Program-made: the position numbers and the translations under genes | From: Aneurinibacillus danicus | GTDB taxonomy: Bacteria > Bacillota > Bacilli > Aneurinibacillales > Aneurinibacillaceae | DNA length: 58,801 nucleotides | Direction of reading: 5' to 3' | NCBI RefSeq assembly: GCF_007991215.1 | Contig: NZ_BJXX01000015.1 | Location: forward strand, 1-58,801 | Shown: positions 44,976-54,353 of the stretch, piece after piece | Layout: the number at the start of each line of letters is the position of its first letter | Numbering within the stretch: the stretch's first letter is position 1 | The notes under the pieces: model-generated | Told to the model about the DNA's origin: nothing | Databases searched by the model: none | What the model saw: only the letters and a program-made list of their open reading frames with translations

Positions 44976-46841
44976 TTATTTCTGCACCTGCAGCGCCGCA
45001 GCGGATCGGTCATGTACATATCGGGTCAATTCCGCCGTCATCTCATAATAGAAAAACGGAGTAATCAAATAAATGCCGTTAAAGTATTCCATGGCCATAT
45101 CCACCAGCTCTCGGGCAATCGCCACGCCTTCACGGCGGGCTTCTTCGCCCGGCTCATGTGCATGCATGCGGGCACGCGCTTCGTCCGACAACTTGATGCC
45201 GGGTACTTCGTTGTGAAGAAACTCCGCGTTGCGCGAGCTCGTCAGCGGCATAATGCCGATAAAAATCGGGATGTCCAGATGTTTTGTGCCTTCATAAATC
45301 CGCTCAATCATTTCCCGGTCATATACCGGCTGCGTCATAATGTAGTCCGCTCCCGCTTCTACCTTCTTCTCAAGGCGCCGCAGTGCGGCATCGAACTGGC
45401 GCACATGCGGATTGAACGCAGCGCCAACTACGAAATCCCCCCGCTGCTTGAGCGGCTTGCCCGAGAAGGTAAATCCTTCATTCAGCTGTTTAATCATGCG
45501 GATTAAGTCAAATGAGGATACATCGAACACAGAGCTTGCACCGGGCAAATCTCCGAAACGGGCCGGATCGCCTGTAATGACCAACACCTGGTTGATGCCA
45601 AGTGCATACAGCCCCATCAGGTGCGATTGTTGGCCGATCAGGTTGCGGTCACGACAGGCGATGTGCAACAGCGGTTCGGCACCGAATTTCGTCTTTATAA
45701 TCGATCCGAGCGCCATGTTGCTCATGCGTGTCGTTGCCAGTGAATTATCGGCCAGCGTGATCGCATCGGCGCCCGCTTCCTTCAATGCTGCCGCTCCCTT
45801 CAGAAACTTCTCCGTATCCAAATCGCGCGGTGGGTCCAGCTCAACAATGACCGTATGCCGCTGTCTTACCGTATCTACAATTCCTTTGGAGCGCTCCGGG
45901 GAGACAATGCGAATTGGCGTTCTTTCCCCTTCTTCCACTGTAATAACCGGATTAACCCGGGGCAGCGGATCACGCTCTGCCAACACCTGTGCCATCATGC
46001 GGATATGCTCGGGGGTTGTGCCGCAGCAGCCGCCGATAAGTCTCGCTCCCTGAGCCCGGAAACGCAGCGCGCTTTCCCCGAAGTACTGGGGAACCGATGC
46101 GTAGGAGTACTCGCCGTCTGACATCGCAAGCCGTCCCGCATTGGGAAATACAGACAAAGGCGTATCTTCCGGTACGACCGTATTCTCAATCGAGCGAAGA
46201 ATTTCTGCCGGACCCATTCGACAGTTCAGACCAACTACATCTGCGCCCGCTTTCTTTAATTCAGAGAATGCGCGGGTCAGCGTATATCCGTCCCGCGTCC
46301 GGCCCACCTCTATCGTGGCAAGCTGGGCAATAATCGGCAGCTTCGTCAACGGACGAATGACATCGAGAGCCAGCAGCAATTCGTCCAGGTCAAGGAATGT
46401 CTCCAGGAGAATGGCATCCACTCCGCCCGCCAGCAGCGCGGAAGCCTGCTCCTCGTACTGTTCTCCATAAGTATCCATCTGCCGGGCATCCCGCACCCTT
46501 CCAGCAATAATCGACCCGATACCGCCAACCACATATGCGTCATCACCGACCGCTTCCCGTGCGACTTTGGCTGCGGCCCGATTCATCCGCTCCACTTTAT
46601 CCTGCAGACCGTGGCGGGCCAGGGCATCCCGATGAGCGCCGTACGTATTGGTCTGAATAAAGCGTGCGCCCGCTTCGTAATAGGAACGGTGAACTGTTCG
46701 GATAATCTCCGGGTCCGATAGGCTTAACTCTTCGTAACAGATGCCGATCGGAACACCCAGCTGATAGAGCCAGGTGGCCATTGCGCCATCGCCAATCAAC
46801 AGGTGGTTATTCAGATATGTTTTTAGATTTTCTTTTGGCAT
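44976..46841 (-). CDS. yitJ: Bifunctional homocysteine S-methyltransferase / 5,10-methylene-THF reductase
   Basis: A 621-aa fusion. The N-terminal half is a zinc homocysteine methyltransferase with ligands GLNCRMGP (about Cys203) and GGCCGTTPEHI (about 270). The C-terminal half (about 320-621) is a MetF-type flavin TIM barrel (VELDPPRDLDTEKFLKGAAA, YIMTQPVYDREMIERI). It makes 5-methyl-THF and may transfer methyl to homocysteine. AAGGGAGAGGAAG precedes the ATG. It is 23 bases downstream of metH and would supply the methyl donor for MetH, all under the upstream SAM riboswitch. Confidence 0.95.
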   Translation of the reverse strand: MPKENLKTYLNNHLLIGDGAMATWLYQLGVPIGICYEELSLSDPEIIRTVHRSYYEAGARFIQTNTYGAHRDALARHGLQDKVERMNRAAAKVAREAVGDDAYVVGGIGSIIAGRVRDARQMDTYGEQYEEQASALLAGGVDAILLETFLDLDELLLALDVIRPLTKLPIIAQLATIEVGRTRDGYTLTRAFSELKKAGADVVGLNCRMGPAEILRSIENTVVPEDTPLSVFPNAGRLAMSDGEYSYASVPQYFGESALRFRAQGARLIGGCCGTTPEHIRMMAQVLAERDPLPRVNPVITVEEGERTPIRIVSPERSKGIVDTVRQRHTVIVELDPPRDLDTEKFLKGAAALKEAGADAITLADNSLATTRMSNMALGSIIKTKFGAEPLLHIACRDRNLIGQQSHLMGLYALGINQVLVITGDPARFGDLPGASSVFDVSSFDLIRMIKQLNEGFTFSGKPLKQRGDFVVGAAFNPHVRQFDAALRRLEKKVEAGADYIMTQPVYDREMIERIYEGTKHLDIPIFIGIMPLTSSRNAEFLHNEVPGIKLSDEARARMHAHEPGEEARREGVAIARELVDMAMEYFNGIYLITPFFYYEMTAELTRYVHDRSAAALQVQK

Positions 46842-46864
46842 GGGCTTCCTCTCCCTTCCTCGTT

Positions 46865-49800
46865 TTATTCACCGGCATTGAAATAGCGCGCTTCAGGATG
46901 GGAGAATACCATGGCCGAAACGGACGCCTCCGGTTCCATCATGCAGCCATCGGTTAGGTGCACACCGATATCTTCCGGCTTCAGCAAATCAAACAGCAGT
47001 TTCTGATCCTCCAAATCCGGGCAAGCCGGATAGCCAAACGAGACGCGGATGCCCTGGTAACGAGCTCCGAAACGCTGCTGCATCGTCATCTCCGCCGGAT
47101 CCGGGAAGCCCCATGTATCGCGCAGAATATGGTGCGTCCGCTCGGCGAACGCCTCGGCCAGTTCAAGCGCCAGCGCCTGCAGCACATGCGAACGGAGATA
47201 GTCGCCCTTCTCCTTCCATTCTTCCGCTTTCTCCCGCACGCCCTTGCCTGCGGTGACTACAAGGAATGCGACATAATCCATAACTCCGCTTTCCACCGGT
47301 TTTACAAAATCGGCCAGGCAGAGATATGGCGCTTCTTTTTGCCGCGGGAAAGAGAATGTTTTGAGTATGACGCTATGATCGTTCGGATCATAGATATAAA
47401 TTTCGTTTCCCCTGGATTGCGCCGGGAAGAAACGGTACATACCATGCGCGGTCAGCAGACCGGTTTCTTCCGCTTCCGCCAGCAACTCCTCCACGATTTC
47501 CTTCAGTTCAACCGTCTTCGGGTCACCCTCCGAAAGCAGTGCGTCCACATTGCCGCGTACGCCTAAGTGCTTGCCCAGCAGCATACGCAGATTCAGATAC
47601 GGGTGCAGATGCGTAAGCGGGTAATCGCGTAGAATGTGACGGTCAAAATCCGGTGGCAGGAATACCGGAACATCCATACGTACCGAAGAACGCTGCGGCA
47701 CGGCTGGTGCCGCTTCTGTTTCCTTCGCTTCGGAAGCTGCTGTAACCTGCGCTTCTTCCTTCGCCCGGGCCGCGGACTCTTCCAGCTCGGCCCGCATTTT
47801 CGGATTCACCAGCTTATTGGCGATGTCCAGTCCGCTCATGGCGTCTTTGGAATATAGCACGAGTCCGTTATATTCCGGAGCAATACGATTCTCGGTAAAC
47901 TTACGTGTCAATGCTGCGCCGCCCACGAGAATCGGTACGTCGATACCAGCCGCTCTCAAATCCTGTACTGTTGTCACCATTTGCTGTGCTGATTTGACAA
48001 GCAGACCTGAAAGTCCGATTATATCCGGCATCTCTTTACGGCAGGCTTCAATCAACTGCTCCGGCGGCACTTTAATCCCCAGATTAACAATCTTGTAGCC
48101 GTTATTCCCAAAGATAATCTCCACCAGGTTTTTGCCGATGTCATGCACATCGCCTTTTACAGTGGCGAGCATGACCGTGCCTTTAGTGGATGCCTGCGTT
48201 TTCTCCATGAACGGCTCCAGATAAGCGACTGCGGCTTTCATTACTTCCGCACTTTGCAGCACTTCCGCAACAATCAGCTGGTTATCATTAAACAGGCGGC
48301 CCACTTCGTCCATACCGTTCATCAACGGTCCGTTGATGATATCAAGCGGCGCATATTTGCTCAGCGCTTCTTCCAGATCCGGAATTAGCCCTTCTTTTGT
48401 CCCTTCCACCACGTAATGGGCCAGGCGCTCTTCTAAGCTTAGATTTGTAATTTCTTCGACCTTCTCCACCTTTTTCTCGCGATAGAATGCTGTAAACCTT
48501 GCCAGCGTCTCGTCAGTCGTATCAAACAGCAGCGCTTCCGCCAATTGACGTTCCTCTTCTGGAATAGACGCGAAACGCTGCAGCTTCTCCGTGTTGACAA
48601 TGGCGTAATCAAGTCCCGCTTTCGTACAGTGGTATAAGTACACGGCATTCAGAACTTCTCTGCCCGCAGGCGGCAAACCGAATGATACGTTGCTGACGCC
48701 AAGAATGGTCTGACATTCCGGAAATTTCTCTTTAATCAACCGAATGCCTTCCACCGTCTCTTTCGCGGAACCGATGTATGCTTCGTCCCCCGTACCTACC
48801 GGGAAAACGAGCGGATCGAAGATTAAATCCCGCGGCGAAAGTCCGTACTTACCCACAAGCAGGCGATAGGATCGCTCAGCCACCTCAAGTTTGCGCCCGC
48901 GGGTCACAGCCATTCCCTTCTCGTCAATTGTGCCGACAACGACCGCACCACCGAACTTCCGTAAGAGCGGAGCCACTTCCGCAAAACGTTCTTCCCCGTC
49001 TTCGAGATTGATTGAGTTAATAATCGCCTTGCCCTGCGAGTACTTCAGCGCAAGCGCAATAACGTTCGGGTCGGTAGAGTCAATCATAAGCGGCACTTTT
49101 ACCTTACGTACGACAAACTTTAGGAATGCCTCCATATCCGCCGCTTCATCCCGGTCCGGATCGGCAAGACAGATATCGATAACATGAGCGCCCCGCTTCA
49201 CCTGAGCACGCGCAATTTCTGAAGCCTCTTCGTACTTGCCCTCCTTGATGAGATCACGGAATTTCTTTGAACCGATAACATTCGTACGCTCCCCTACAAA
49301 TAAAGGCCGGTTGTCCTGTTCAAGGTAGACGGGTTCAATGCCAGATACCACATGTGTATGGAGTCCCTGCGGCTTACGCGGCTGATAATCTTTGAGCGCT
49401 TCCGCGATAGCCCGGATATGCTCCGGTGTCGTACCGCAGCAGCCGCCCGCCACATTAATCCACCCCTGCTCGGCGAACCCGGCCAGTTTGGCCGCCAGTG
49501 CCTGCGGTGACTCATGGTAGTGACCGTCTTCATCAGGCAGTCCGGCGTTCGGATAGCAGCTAACCGCACAGTTTGCCATACCGGACAACGTTCGGATATG
49601 ATCCCGCATAAACTCCGGACCCGTCGCACAGTTTAAACCAATAGACACCGGCTGCAGGTGCTCAAGAGAGATGTAAAATGCTTCAATATTCTGACCGGCC
49701 AAGGTCGTTCCCATCGGCTCAATCGTTCCCGAGATCATGACCGGGATCTTATAACCCAGGGTTTCAAAGGCACGCTGGATGCCGATGCCGCCCGCTTTTA

Positions 49801-50323
49801 CGTTAAGCGTATCCTGTACTGTCTCCAGCAGCAGTACATCAACCCCGCCTTCAATCAATGCCAAAGCCTGCTCGTAATAGGCGTCGACCAATTCCTCAAA
49901 TGTAACACCACCGGTAACGGACAGCGTTTTAGTCGTCGGGCCGATAGAGCCGGCGGCATATCTGGGCCATTCGGGAGTCGAATATTTCTCTACCGCTTCG
50001 CGTGCCAGTCGTGCCGCAGCCAGATTAATCTCCCGCGCGCGGTTCTGTAGATTATATTCGGCCAGGACAATGGACGTTGCACCAAATGTATTGGTCTCGA
50101 CAATGTCCGCTCCCGCCTCCAGATACGTCTCATGAATACCGCGAATTACATCCGGGCGGGTAAGGTTCAGCATTTCGTTACAACCTTCATACTCTTCACC
50201 GCCGAAGTCTTCCGGACCGAGATTTGCCTGCTGGAGCATGGTACCCATCGCCCCGTCAATAATCAAAATTTTGTTTGTCAATTGGTGCTCTATCGACAGC
50301 TTTTTCACCGCTGTTTCACTCAT
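46865..50323 (-). CDS. metH: Cobalamin-dependent methionine synthase
   Basis: A 1152-aa modular enzyme that transfers methyl from 5-methyl-THF to homocysteine via cobalamin. Order: Hcy-binding domain with GLNCATGP and GGCCGTTPEHIRAIAEAL; pterin-binding domain (VGERTNVIGSKKFRDLI); cap and B12 domain with the ligand motif GDVHDIGKNLVEI (about 760); C-terminal SAM-dependent reactivation domain. The start at 50323 has GAGGG before it; the longer reading enters the riboswitch terminator. Length is typical. Confidence 0.96.
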   Translation of the reverse strand: MSETAVKKLSIEHQLTNKILIIDGAMGTMLQQANLGPEDFGGEEYEGCNEMLNLTRPDVIRGIHETYLEAGADIVETNTFGATSIVLAEYNLQNRAREINLAAARLAREAVEKYSTPEWPRYAAGSIGPTTKTLSVTGGVTFEELVDAYYEQALALIEGGVDVLLLETVQDTLNVKAGGIGIQRAFETLGYKIPVMISGTIEPMGTTLAGQNIEAFYISLEHLQPVSIGLNCATGPEFMRDHIRTLSGMANCAVSCYPNAGLPDEDGHYHESPQALAAKLAGFAEQGWINVAGGCCGTTPEHIRAIAEALKDYQPRKPQGLHTHVVSGIEPVYLEQDNRPLFVGERTNVIGSKKFRDLIKEGKYEEASEIARAQVKRGAHVIDICLADPDRDEAADMEAFLKFVVRKVKVPLMIDSTDPNVIALALKYSQGKAIINSINLEDGEERFAEVAPLLRKFGGAVVVGTIDEKGMAVTRGRKLEVAERSYRLLVGKYGLSPRDLIFDPLVFPVGTGDEAYIGSAKETVEGIRLIKEKFPECQTILGVSNVSFGLPPAGREVLNAVYLYHCTKAGLDYAIVNTEKLQRFASIPEEERQLAEALLFDTTDETLARFTAFYREKKVEKVEEITNLSLEERLAHYVVEGTKEGLIPDLEEALSKYAPLDIINGPLMNGMDEVGRLFNDNQLIVAEVLQSAEVMKAAVAYLEPFMEKTQASTKGTVMLATVKGDVHDIGKNLVEIIFGNNGYKIVNLGIKVPPEQLIEACRKEMPDIIGLSGLLVKSAQQMVTTVQDLRAAGIDVPILVGGAALTRKFTENRIAPEYNGLVLYSKDAMSGLDIANKLVNPKMRAELEESAARAKEEAQVTAASEAKETEAAPAVPQRSSVRMDVPVFLPPDFDRHILRDYPLTHLHPYLNLRMLLGKHLGVRGNVDALLSEGDPKTVELKEIVEELLAEAEETGLLTAHGMYRFFPAQSRGNEIYIYDPNDHSVILKTFSFPRQKEAPYLCLADFVKPVESGVMDYVAFLVVTAGKGVREKAEEWKEKGDYLRSHVLQALALELAEAFAERTHHILRDTWGFPDPAEMTMQQRFGARYQGIRVSFGYPACPDLEDQKLLFDLLKPEDIGVHLTDGCMMEPEASVSAMVFSHPEARYFNAGE

Positions 50324-50356
50324 GGCAATCGCCCTCTCTTCCGTGCAAAGTAAAAT

Positions 50357-50388
50357 AAAAAAGACCTCCCGAAAGAAGGAAGGTCTCT
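50357..50388 (-). terminator. Riboswitch expression-platform terminator
   Basis: AGACCTTCC/GGGAGGTCT followed by TTTTTTATT on the minus strand, between the SAM aptamer and the metH start. High SAM should favour this hairpin. Confidence 0.9.
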
Positions 50389-50410
50389 GATGTCCGTCAA
50401 AGCACACGTA

Positions 50411-50515
50411 CCCTTATCTTTCAGGAAATAAATCCTGCTGGAATTGGCACCGTGTATTCTACATACCGGTTGCCGGGCGTCATTGGGCCAGTCCCTCAGC
50501 CTGCTCTTGATAAGA
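50411..50515 (-). promoter_or_regulatory. SAM-I (S-box) riboswitch
   Basis: The minus strand shows the S-box core in order: CTTATCAAGAGCAGGCTGAG, GGACTGGCCC, TGACGCCCGGCAACC, GGTGCCAATTCCAGCAGG and the closing AGATAAGGG. It precedes a terminator and metH, giving SAM-dependent shut-off of methionine synthesis. This is a textbook match by eye. Confidence 0.96.
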
Positions 50516-50597
50516 AACGAATTATAGTTTTCATTTTTCTCATTATTAAACAATGTTAGAAAAGAGTCAATAGAAAATTTATATGCCCTCCTCCGTG

Positions 50598-51680
50598 TCA
50601 AAGCGTCCGGGTAATCACAATGCTGGTGTGATTGCGTAAATCGATTTCATACGGTGAGGCTAGAGGCGTGCCATCCCGCTCCTGTACGATACGCACGGTT
50701 GGTCTGTGCACAGCCGCCGGGTCAACGCGCGATACGACGCCGATTTGTCCTGTGTTTAAAACAACTGTAGAAGCTACCGGATAAACGGCAATATGCTTAA
50801 CGAATAAACGAACCAATTCCAGATCGAACAATGAATTTCCCGCCGCGAATAAATACTCTGTCGCTTCGTTCGGACTGTAATGCTGGCGATAAGAACGGTG
50901 CGAGGTTAAAGCATCATAGACATCGGCCATGCCGACGATCTGGGCATATTCATGAATCTGGTTTTTCTGAAGCTTGCGCGGATAGCCGGAACCGTTATAC
51001 CGTTCATGATGCTGCAGAGCACAGTGGGCAGATAGAAGCGATACATCATACTGGTAGCGCAAAATATTAAATCCGTCTTCCGTATGATTTTCCACCCTCG
51101 CCCGCTCTTCCGGATTCAGCGTCGTCTTCTTGTTCCACAACTCTTTAGGCAGCATGGTCATCCCGATGTCAAACAGCAGCGCTCCTACACCTAAGTCAGC
51201 TAGCTGGTTGCGGTTATATCCTTTGGCCAGCCCGATAACTCCCGCAAGCACCGCCACATTTACGGAATGGTGGAACAAATATCCGTCAAGTGAATGAAGG
51301 TTAGCCAAATTGATAAGGACTTCTTTTCGACCGCTTAAATCCCCTAATATAGTACCAAATACATCCCGAAATGTTTTCCCTATATCAGGGACTGAAGCCC
51401 TGCCTTTCACTTTCGGTTGATCCATCAGGCTGGTCATAGTCTTATAGACCGTTTCCACCGCTTTGCGCCGCGTTGTATCGCTAATCACATCTTCAGGTAT
51501 GATATCATCCGTGTTTTTATCTTCAATATATACCATGTCAATGCCCATACTTTTCAAGCGGTCAATATACCGCTGGCTCAATTCCAGGCCTGCCCCGAGC
51601 AGGATGTGTCCCGTTTCCGAAAGGATCGTTTTCGCTATTTTATCTCCCGGCTTTACAGAATTGATGTGTACCTTTTTCAC
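50598..51680 (-). CDS. HD-GYP domain protein 2 (FD variant)
   Basis: A 360-aa paralog of 12484-13551, with the same N-terminal region (KIAKTILSETGHILL, VYIEDKNTDDI). Here the GYP part is canonical, HHERYNGSGYP, and ADVYDALTSHRSYR is intact, but the HD motif is altered: LLFDIGM instead of LLHDIGK, removing a metal-ligand His and the following Lys. The next His (VENHTEDGFNIL) is kept. Hydrolysis of c-di-GMP is therefore doubtful; it may be a receptor. It starts at GTG 51680 with a weak GTAGGG site, upstream of the metH riboswitch in the same direction. Confidence 0.85.
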   Translation of the reverse strand: MKKVHINSVKPGDKIAKTILSETGHILLGAGLELSQRYIDRLKSMGIDMVYIEDKNTDDIIPEDVISDTTRRKAVETVYKTMTSLMDQPKVKGRASVPDIGKTFRDVFGTILGDLSGRKEVLINLANLHSLDGYLFHHSVNVAVLAGVIGLAKGYNRNQLADLGVGALLFDIGMTMLPKELWNKKTTLNPEERARVENHTEDGFNILRYQYDVSLLSAHCALQHHERYNGSGYPRKLQKNQIHEYAQIVGMADVYDALTSHRSYRQHYSPNEATEYLFAAGNSLFDLELVRLFVKHIAVYPVASTVVLNTGQIGVVSRVDPAAVHRPTVRIVQERDGTPLASPYEIDLRNHTSIVITRTL

Positions 51681-51874
51681 GCGTAAACCCTACTTTCTTG
51701 GTCTTTTCCTATAGACATTTGGTACTCTTTTCGAATTTTAACACAGGAATTTAGTTTCATTACAAAAAACATACAGGAAAACTAAATTTAGATAGTAGTA
51801 CCCATACCAATATTCATTAACTGAATTTTCCGTCTTTAATTTACAGTATACTATTATGGTAAACCCTTGTATAC

Positions 51875-52020
51875 GAAACCACCATGGCCGATTAGCTGCA
51901 AGCCCTGCCATGAATGGTACGAAGGAAAAGAGAGAAGAGAACGAGAGGGTGATTTCAATGGAGAAAAAGGCGAACGCCTTTTTCTCCCCTGGATCTTCTT
52001 TCTTCACGATTTTCACAAAA
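51875..52020 (+). repeat. Dispersed intergenic repeat, copy H (internally shortened)
   Basis: Left end AAACCACCATGGC and right end GATTTTCACAAAA are both present, with hairpin AAAAAGGCGAACGCCTTTTT; the left-arm segment with GTGAAAATC is missing, and the right arm is shortened. Confidence 0.8.
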
Positions 52021-52022
52021 AA

Positions 52023-52055
52023 ATAAAAATCACCCTTCCCTGCAAGGGCGATCCA
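52023..52055 (-). terminator. Terminator of the EamA transporter gene
   Basis: ATCGCCCTT/AAGGGTGAT stem followed by TTTTTATTTTTT on the minus strand, ten bases past the stop. Confidence 0.85.
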
Positions 52056-52064
52056 TGTAACTTT

Positions 52065-52895
52065 TCATATTTTTGTAAGAACTAACCCCAGCAGCGCGGT
52101 AAAAATTCCGCACACCTGATATGGTTTTAATCTTTCTTTAAATAAATAACAGCCGGTCAAGATAACCACAAGACAGTTTAAACTAACGACCGGAAAGACA
52201 ATGCTGGCGATGCCGGTTTTAAGCGCATAAAAATAGCAACTGAAACTGACGACGCTTACTATGCCCAGCAACGCGCCGATTTTCGCTTCCCGAATCTGAA
52301 TTCGCTCACGTCCTAACCAAACAGCCAGATACAGACTACCGCCGCCATACATTGCCACCAGCATGTCCATTGAACTGATATGTAGATAGGAAGACTGCTT
52401 CATTAATATACCAAGCAATCCGAACGAAACAAACGCAAACATGACACGTCCGATCCACGGCAAATAATCCGTGCTACCTTTGGCGCCCGGCGTATATTGG
52501 ATCACCACGGCAGACCCCATCATACACAAAACGCCCAGCCAGTGCAAAAACGGGATTTGTTCATGGAAAATAGCGCCGGCTGCCAGCACCGGAAAAATAG
52601 CGTTCGCCGCAATCAGCGGAGACGTTAGACTGGCCGGTCCTTTCTCAAATGCACGCGCCATTTGAATGTTTCCATTCGCGTTTAATACACCGATGATGCT
52701 TCCAAGCAGGAGGGATGTCATGTTCGGATGCAGAGACCCTGACGCTACACCGGAACTTAAGATAATCAAGAATGCCACAAAATAAAAGAAAAATTGGATA
52801 TTCATCTTGGATAACCCGCGTGAGGTGCTCCACTTGAAGATCGTATTATTGACCCCAAAGCCCACCGCCGTGGTTAAAGCCGCAAACAGCCACAT
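52065..52895 (-). CDS. EamA/DMT-family transporter
   Basis: A 276-aa drug/metabolite transporter with ten predicted helices in two EamA repeats. The second repeat ends with the typical FPVVSLNCLVVILTGCYLFK and ERLKPYQVCGIFTALLGLVL. Possible substrates are amino acids or sugars; no neighbour gives a hint. The N-terminus MWLFAALTTAVGFGVNNTIF fits the family start. Confidence 0.88.
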   Translation of the reverse strand: MWLFAALTTAVGFGVNNTIFKWSTSRGLSKMNIQFFFYFVAFLIILSSGVASGSLHPNMTSLLLGSIIGVLNANGNIQMARAFEKGPASLTSPLIAANAIFPVLAAGAIFHEQIPFLHWLGVLCMMGSAVVIQYTPGAKGSTDYLPWIGRVMFAFVSFGLLGILMKQSSYLHISSMDMLVAMYGGGSLYLAVWLGRERIQIREAKIGALLGIVSVVSFSCYFYALKTGIASIVFPVVSLNCLVVILTGCYLFKERLKPYQVCGIFTALLGLVLTKI

Positions 52896-52940
52896 ACTCA
52901 GTTACCTTCTTCACTATAAAGTCTCTTCTTAGTTGTTTAC

Positions 52941-53252
52941 TTACTGCTCATCGAATTCTGTTAACTGCACTTCGTACGTAAATGTCTCCCCGTTCGGCGC
53001 ACAGGTAACGACAACTTCCGTTTTCCCGTCCGCTGTAGACCTTAATTGCACGACAATGTCCTTCTTTTCGTTCTCCTGCCCGCATGTATCAAGCATCCAT
53101 GTCAGCGCTTCTTCCGTTAATGGCAGGCCCACCACTTCTCCATTCACTGTCGGTATATGCAGGAGCTTCTTATTGTCGACAAATCCCCGAACTGTATCCA
53201 GCAGTACCTCTATCTGCATCGGCGATAGTGCTAACGCATACGTCTGTTCCAT
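52941..53252 (-). CDS. Hypothetical soluble protein (103 aa)
   Basis: The ATG at 53252 has AAGGAGG about six bases upstream; the GTG at 53258 is too close to it. The acidic product has an N-terminal helical half (SPMQIEVLLDTVRGFV) and a strand-rich C-terminal half (DIVVQLRSTADGKTEVVVTC). Two cysteines. No family recognised. It sits between the EamA gene and the IclR gene, all in the same direction. Confidence 0.6.
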   Translation of the reverse strand: MEQTYALALSPMQIEVLLDTVRGFVDNKKLLHIPTVNGEVVGLPLTEEALTWMLDTCGQENEKKDIVVQLRSTADGKTEVVVTCAPNGETFTYEVQLTEFDEQ

Positions 53253-53289
53253 ATCCACCCTCCTTTCGATATCAGAAATCAGGGAGGTT

Positions 53290-53378
53290 AGAGAGTTTTA
53301 GAGAGTTAAGGAAAGAAAAAGGCATCCGCCTTTTTCTTCAAATTCTCCATTTCCTCTTTTCTCTCTTTCTCCTTTTTT
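53290..53378 (-). repeat. Dispersed intergenic repeat, copy I (core, divergent)
   Basis: Contains the hairpin AAAAAGGCATCCGCCTTTTT and a pyrimidine-rich arm (CATTTCCTCTTTTCTCTCTT). Both ends are missing. It ends at the IclR stop and may serve as that gene's terminator. Confidence 0.5.
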
Positions 53379-54126
53379 ATTTTAACATGCTTCCCATTCG
53401 CTTGGCCGCCGCCATGACATAAGGCAGATTTTCTTTCATCTGCGCAAGCGTCAGGCGATTGGAAGGTCCGGATACGGACAGTGCGGCCACCAGTTGCCCT
53501 CTTCGGTTGAACAGGGGTACGGCTACTGCAGCCGCCCCCTGCTCCCGTTCTTCGGAACTGGTCGCGTAGCCGTTCTTTTTAATTTCTTCTAACTGCTTCA
53601 TATACACCTGCTTATCAATAGAAGAAGGCCAGGTCGGATCCGATAGAATCTGCTTCTGCACATCCGGCGGCGCATAAGCAACCAGCACCTTGCTTGAAGC
53701 GCCTACCGACAGCGGAAGATGGGCGCCAATCGGGGCTACTCTGCGAATCGTCTCATTGCTTTCCACCGCCTGTACGCGAATGCGTTCATTTTCATTGCGC
53801 ACATACAAACTAATCGTCTCGCCCACCTGATCCCGCAAGCGAATCATTTCTGGAAGAAGAATGGTCGCCGGATCATCGCCTTGCGGCAGGCTGGCGGATA
53901 GCTGCCAGATGCGGAAACCAAGCTGGTATTTCTCCGTATCGGGATTGCGTGTTAGAAACCCTTTGTTCTCCAATGAACCCAACAGCCGGTATACGGTACT
54001 TTTATTCAGGCCTATTTTATGGGAAATCTCGGTAAGAGTCAGCTCTTTCTGATCAATAAAGCACAGCAGAATGTCCATGGCGCGATCTACCGCGCGGACG
54101 GTCATCTTATTATCGGAAGCGTCCAT
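53377..54126 (-). CDS. IclR-family transcriptional regulator
   Basis: A 249-aa regulator: N-terminal winged helix (LTLTEISHKIGLNKSTVYRL, about 29-48) and C-terminal effector domain (SVGASSKVLVAYAPP, GYATSSEEREQGAAAVAVPL). IclR proteins sense small carboxylic or aromatic acids and bind palindromes near their own promoter. The gene is divergent from aconitase 2, with two matching palindromes in the space between, so autoregulation and control of aconitase are likely. GGAAGGTGAG precedes the ATG. Confidence 0.92.
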   Translation of the reverse strand: MDASDNKMTVRAVDRAMDILLCFIDQKELTLTEISHKIGLNKSTVYRLLGSLENKGFLTRNPDTEKYQLGFRIWQLSASLPQGDDPATILLPEMIRLRDQVGETISLYVRNENERIRVQAVESNETIRRVAPIGAHLPLSVGASSKVLVAYAPPDVQKQILSDPTWPSSIDKQVYMKQLEEIKKNGYATSSEEREQGAAAVAVPLFNRRGQLVAALSVSGPSNRLTLAQMKENLPYVMAAAKRMGSMLK

Positions 54127-54155
54127 CCCGCTTACTCACCTTCCTCTTTCCATTA

Positions 54156-54172
54156 GTTTCATTCAACGAAAC
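54156..54172. promoter_or_regulatory. Candidate IclR operator 1
   Basis: The 17-bp palindrome GTTTCATTCAACGAAAC lies 30 bases upstream of the IclR start codon. It shares both 5-base arms and spacing with operator 2. Confidence 0.55.
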
Positions 54173-54279
54173 CATGTTGCAATATTTGACATTATACCTT
54201 ATTGTCGTTTCACTCGTAAACTCTCATCTAATTTCAAAAAAAAGTTTAAAAATCTATGTACGTTACATGAAAAAAGCAG

Positions 54280-54285
54280 TATAAT
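54280..54285 (+). promoter_or_regulatory. Minus-10 box of aconitase 2
   Basis: A perfect TATAAT 69 bases before the TTG start; the -35 region is weak (TGTACG-like), suggesting need for activation or another factor. Confidence 0.5.
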
Positions 54286-54306
54286 GTTATCGGAAAGAGA
54301 AACACA

Positions 54307-54323
54307 GTTTCATTTGGTGAAAC
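54307..54323. promoter_or_regulatory. Candidate IclR operator 2
   Basis: The 17-bp palindrome GTTTCATTTGGTGAAAC lies just downstream of the predicted aconitase 2 transcription start, where a bound repressor would block elongation or initiation. Confidence 0.55.
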
Positions 54324-54353
54324 CGTTATTGAAACACAAAGGAGGCTATCAAC

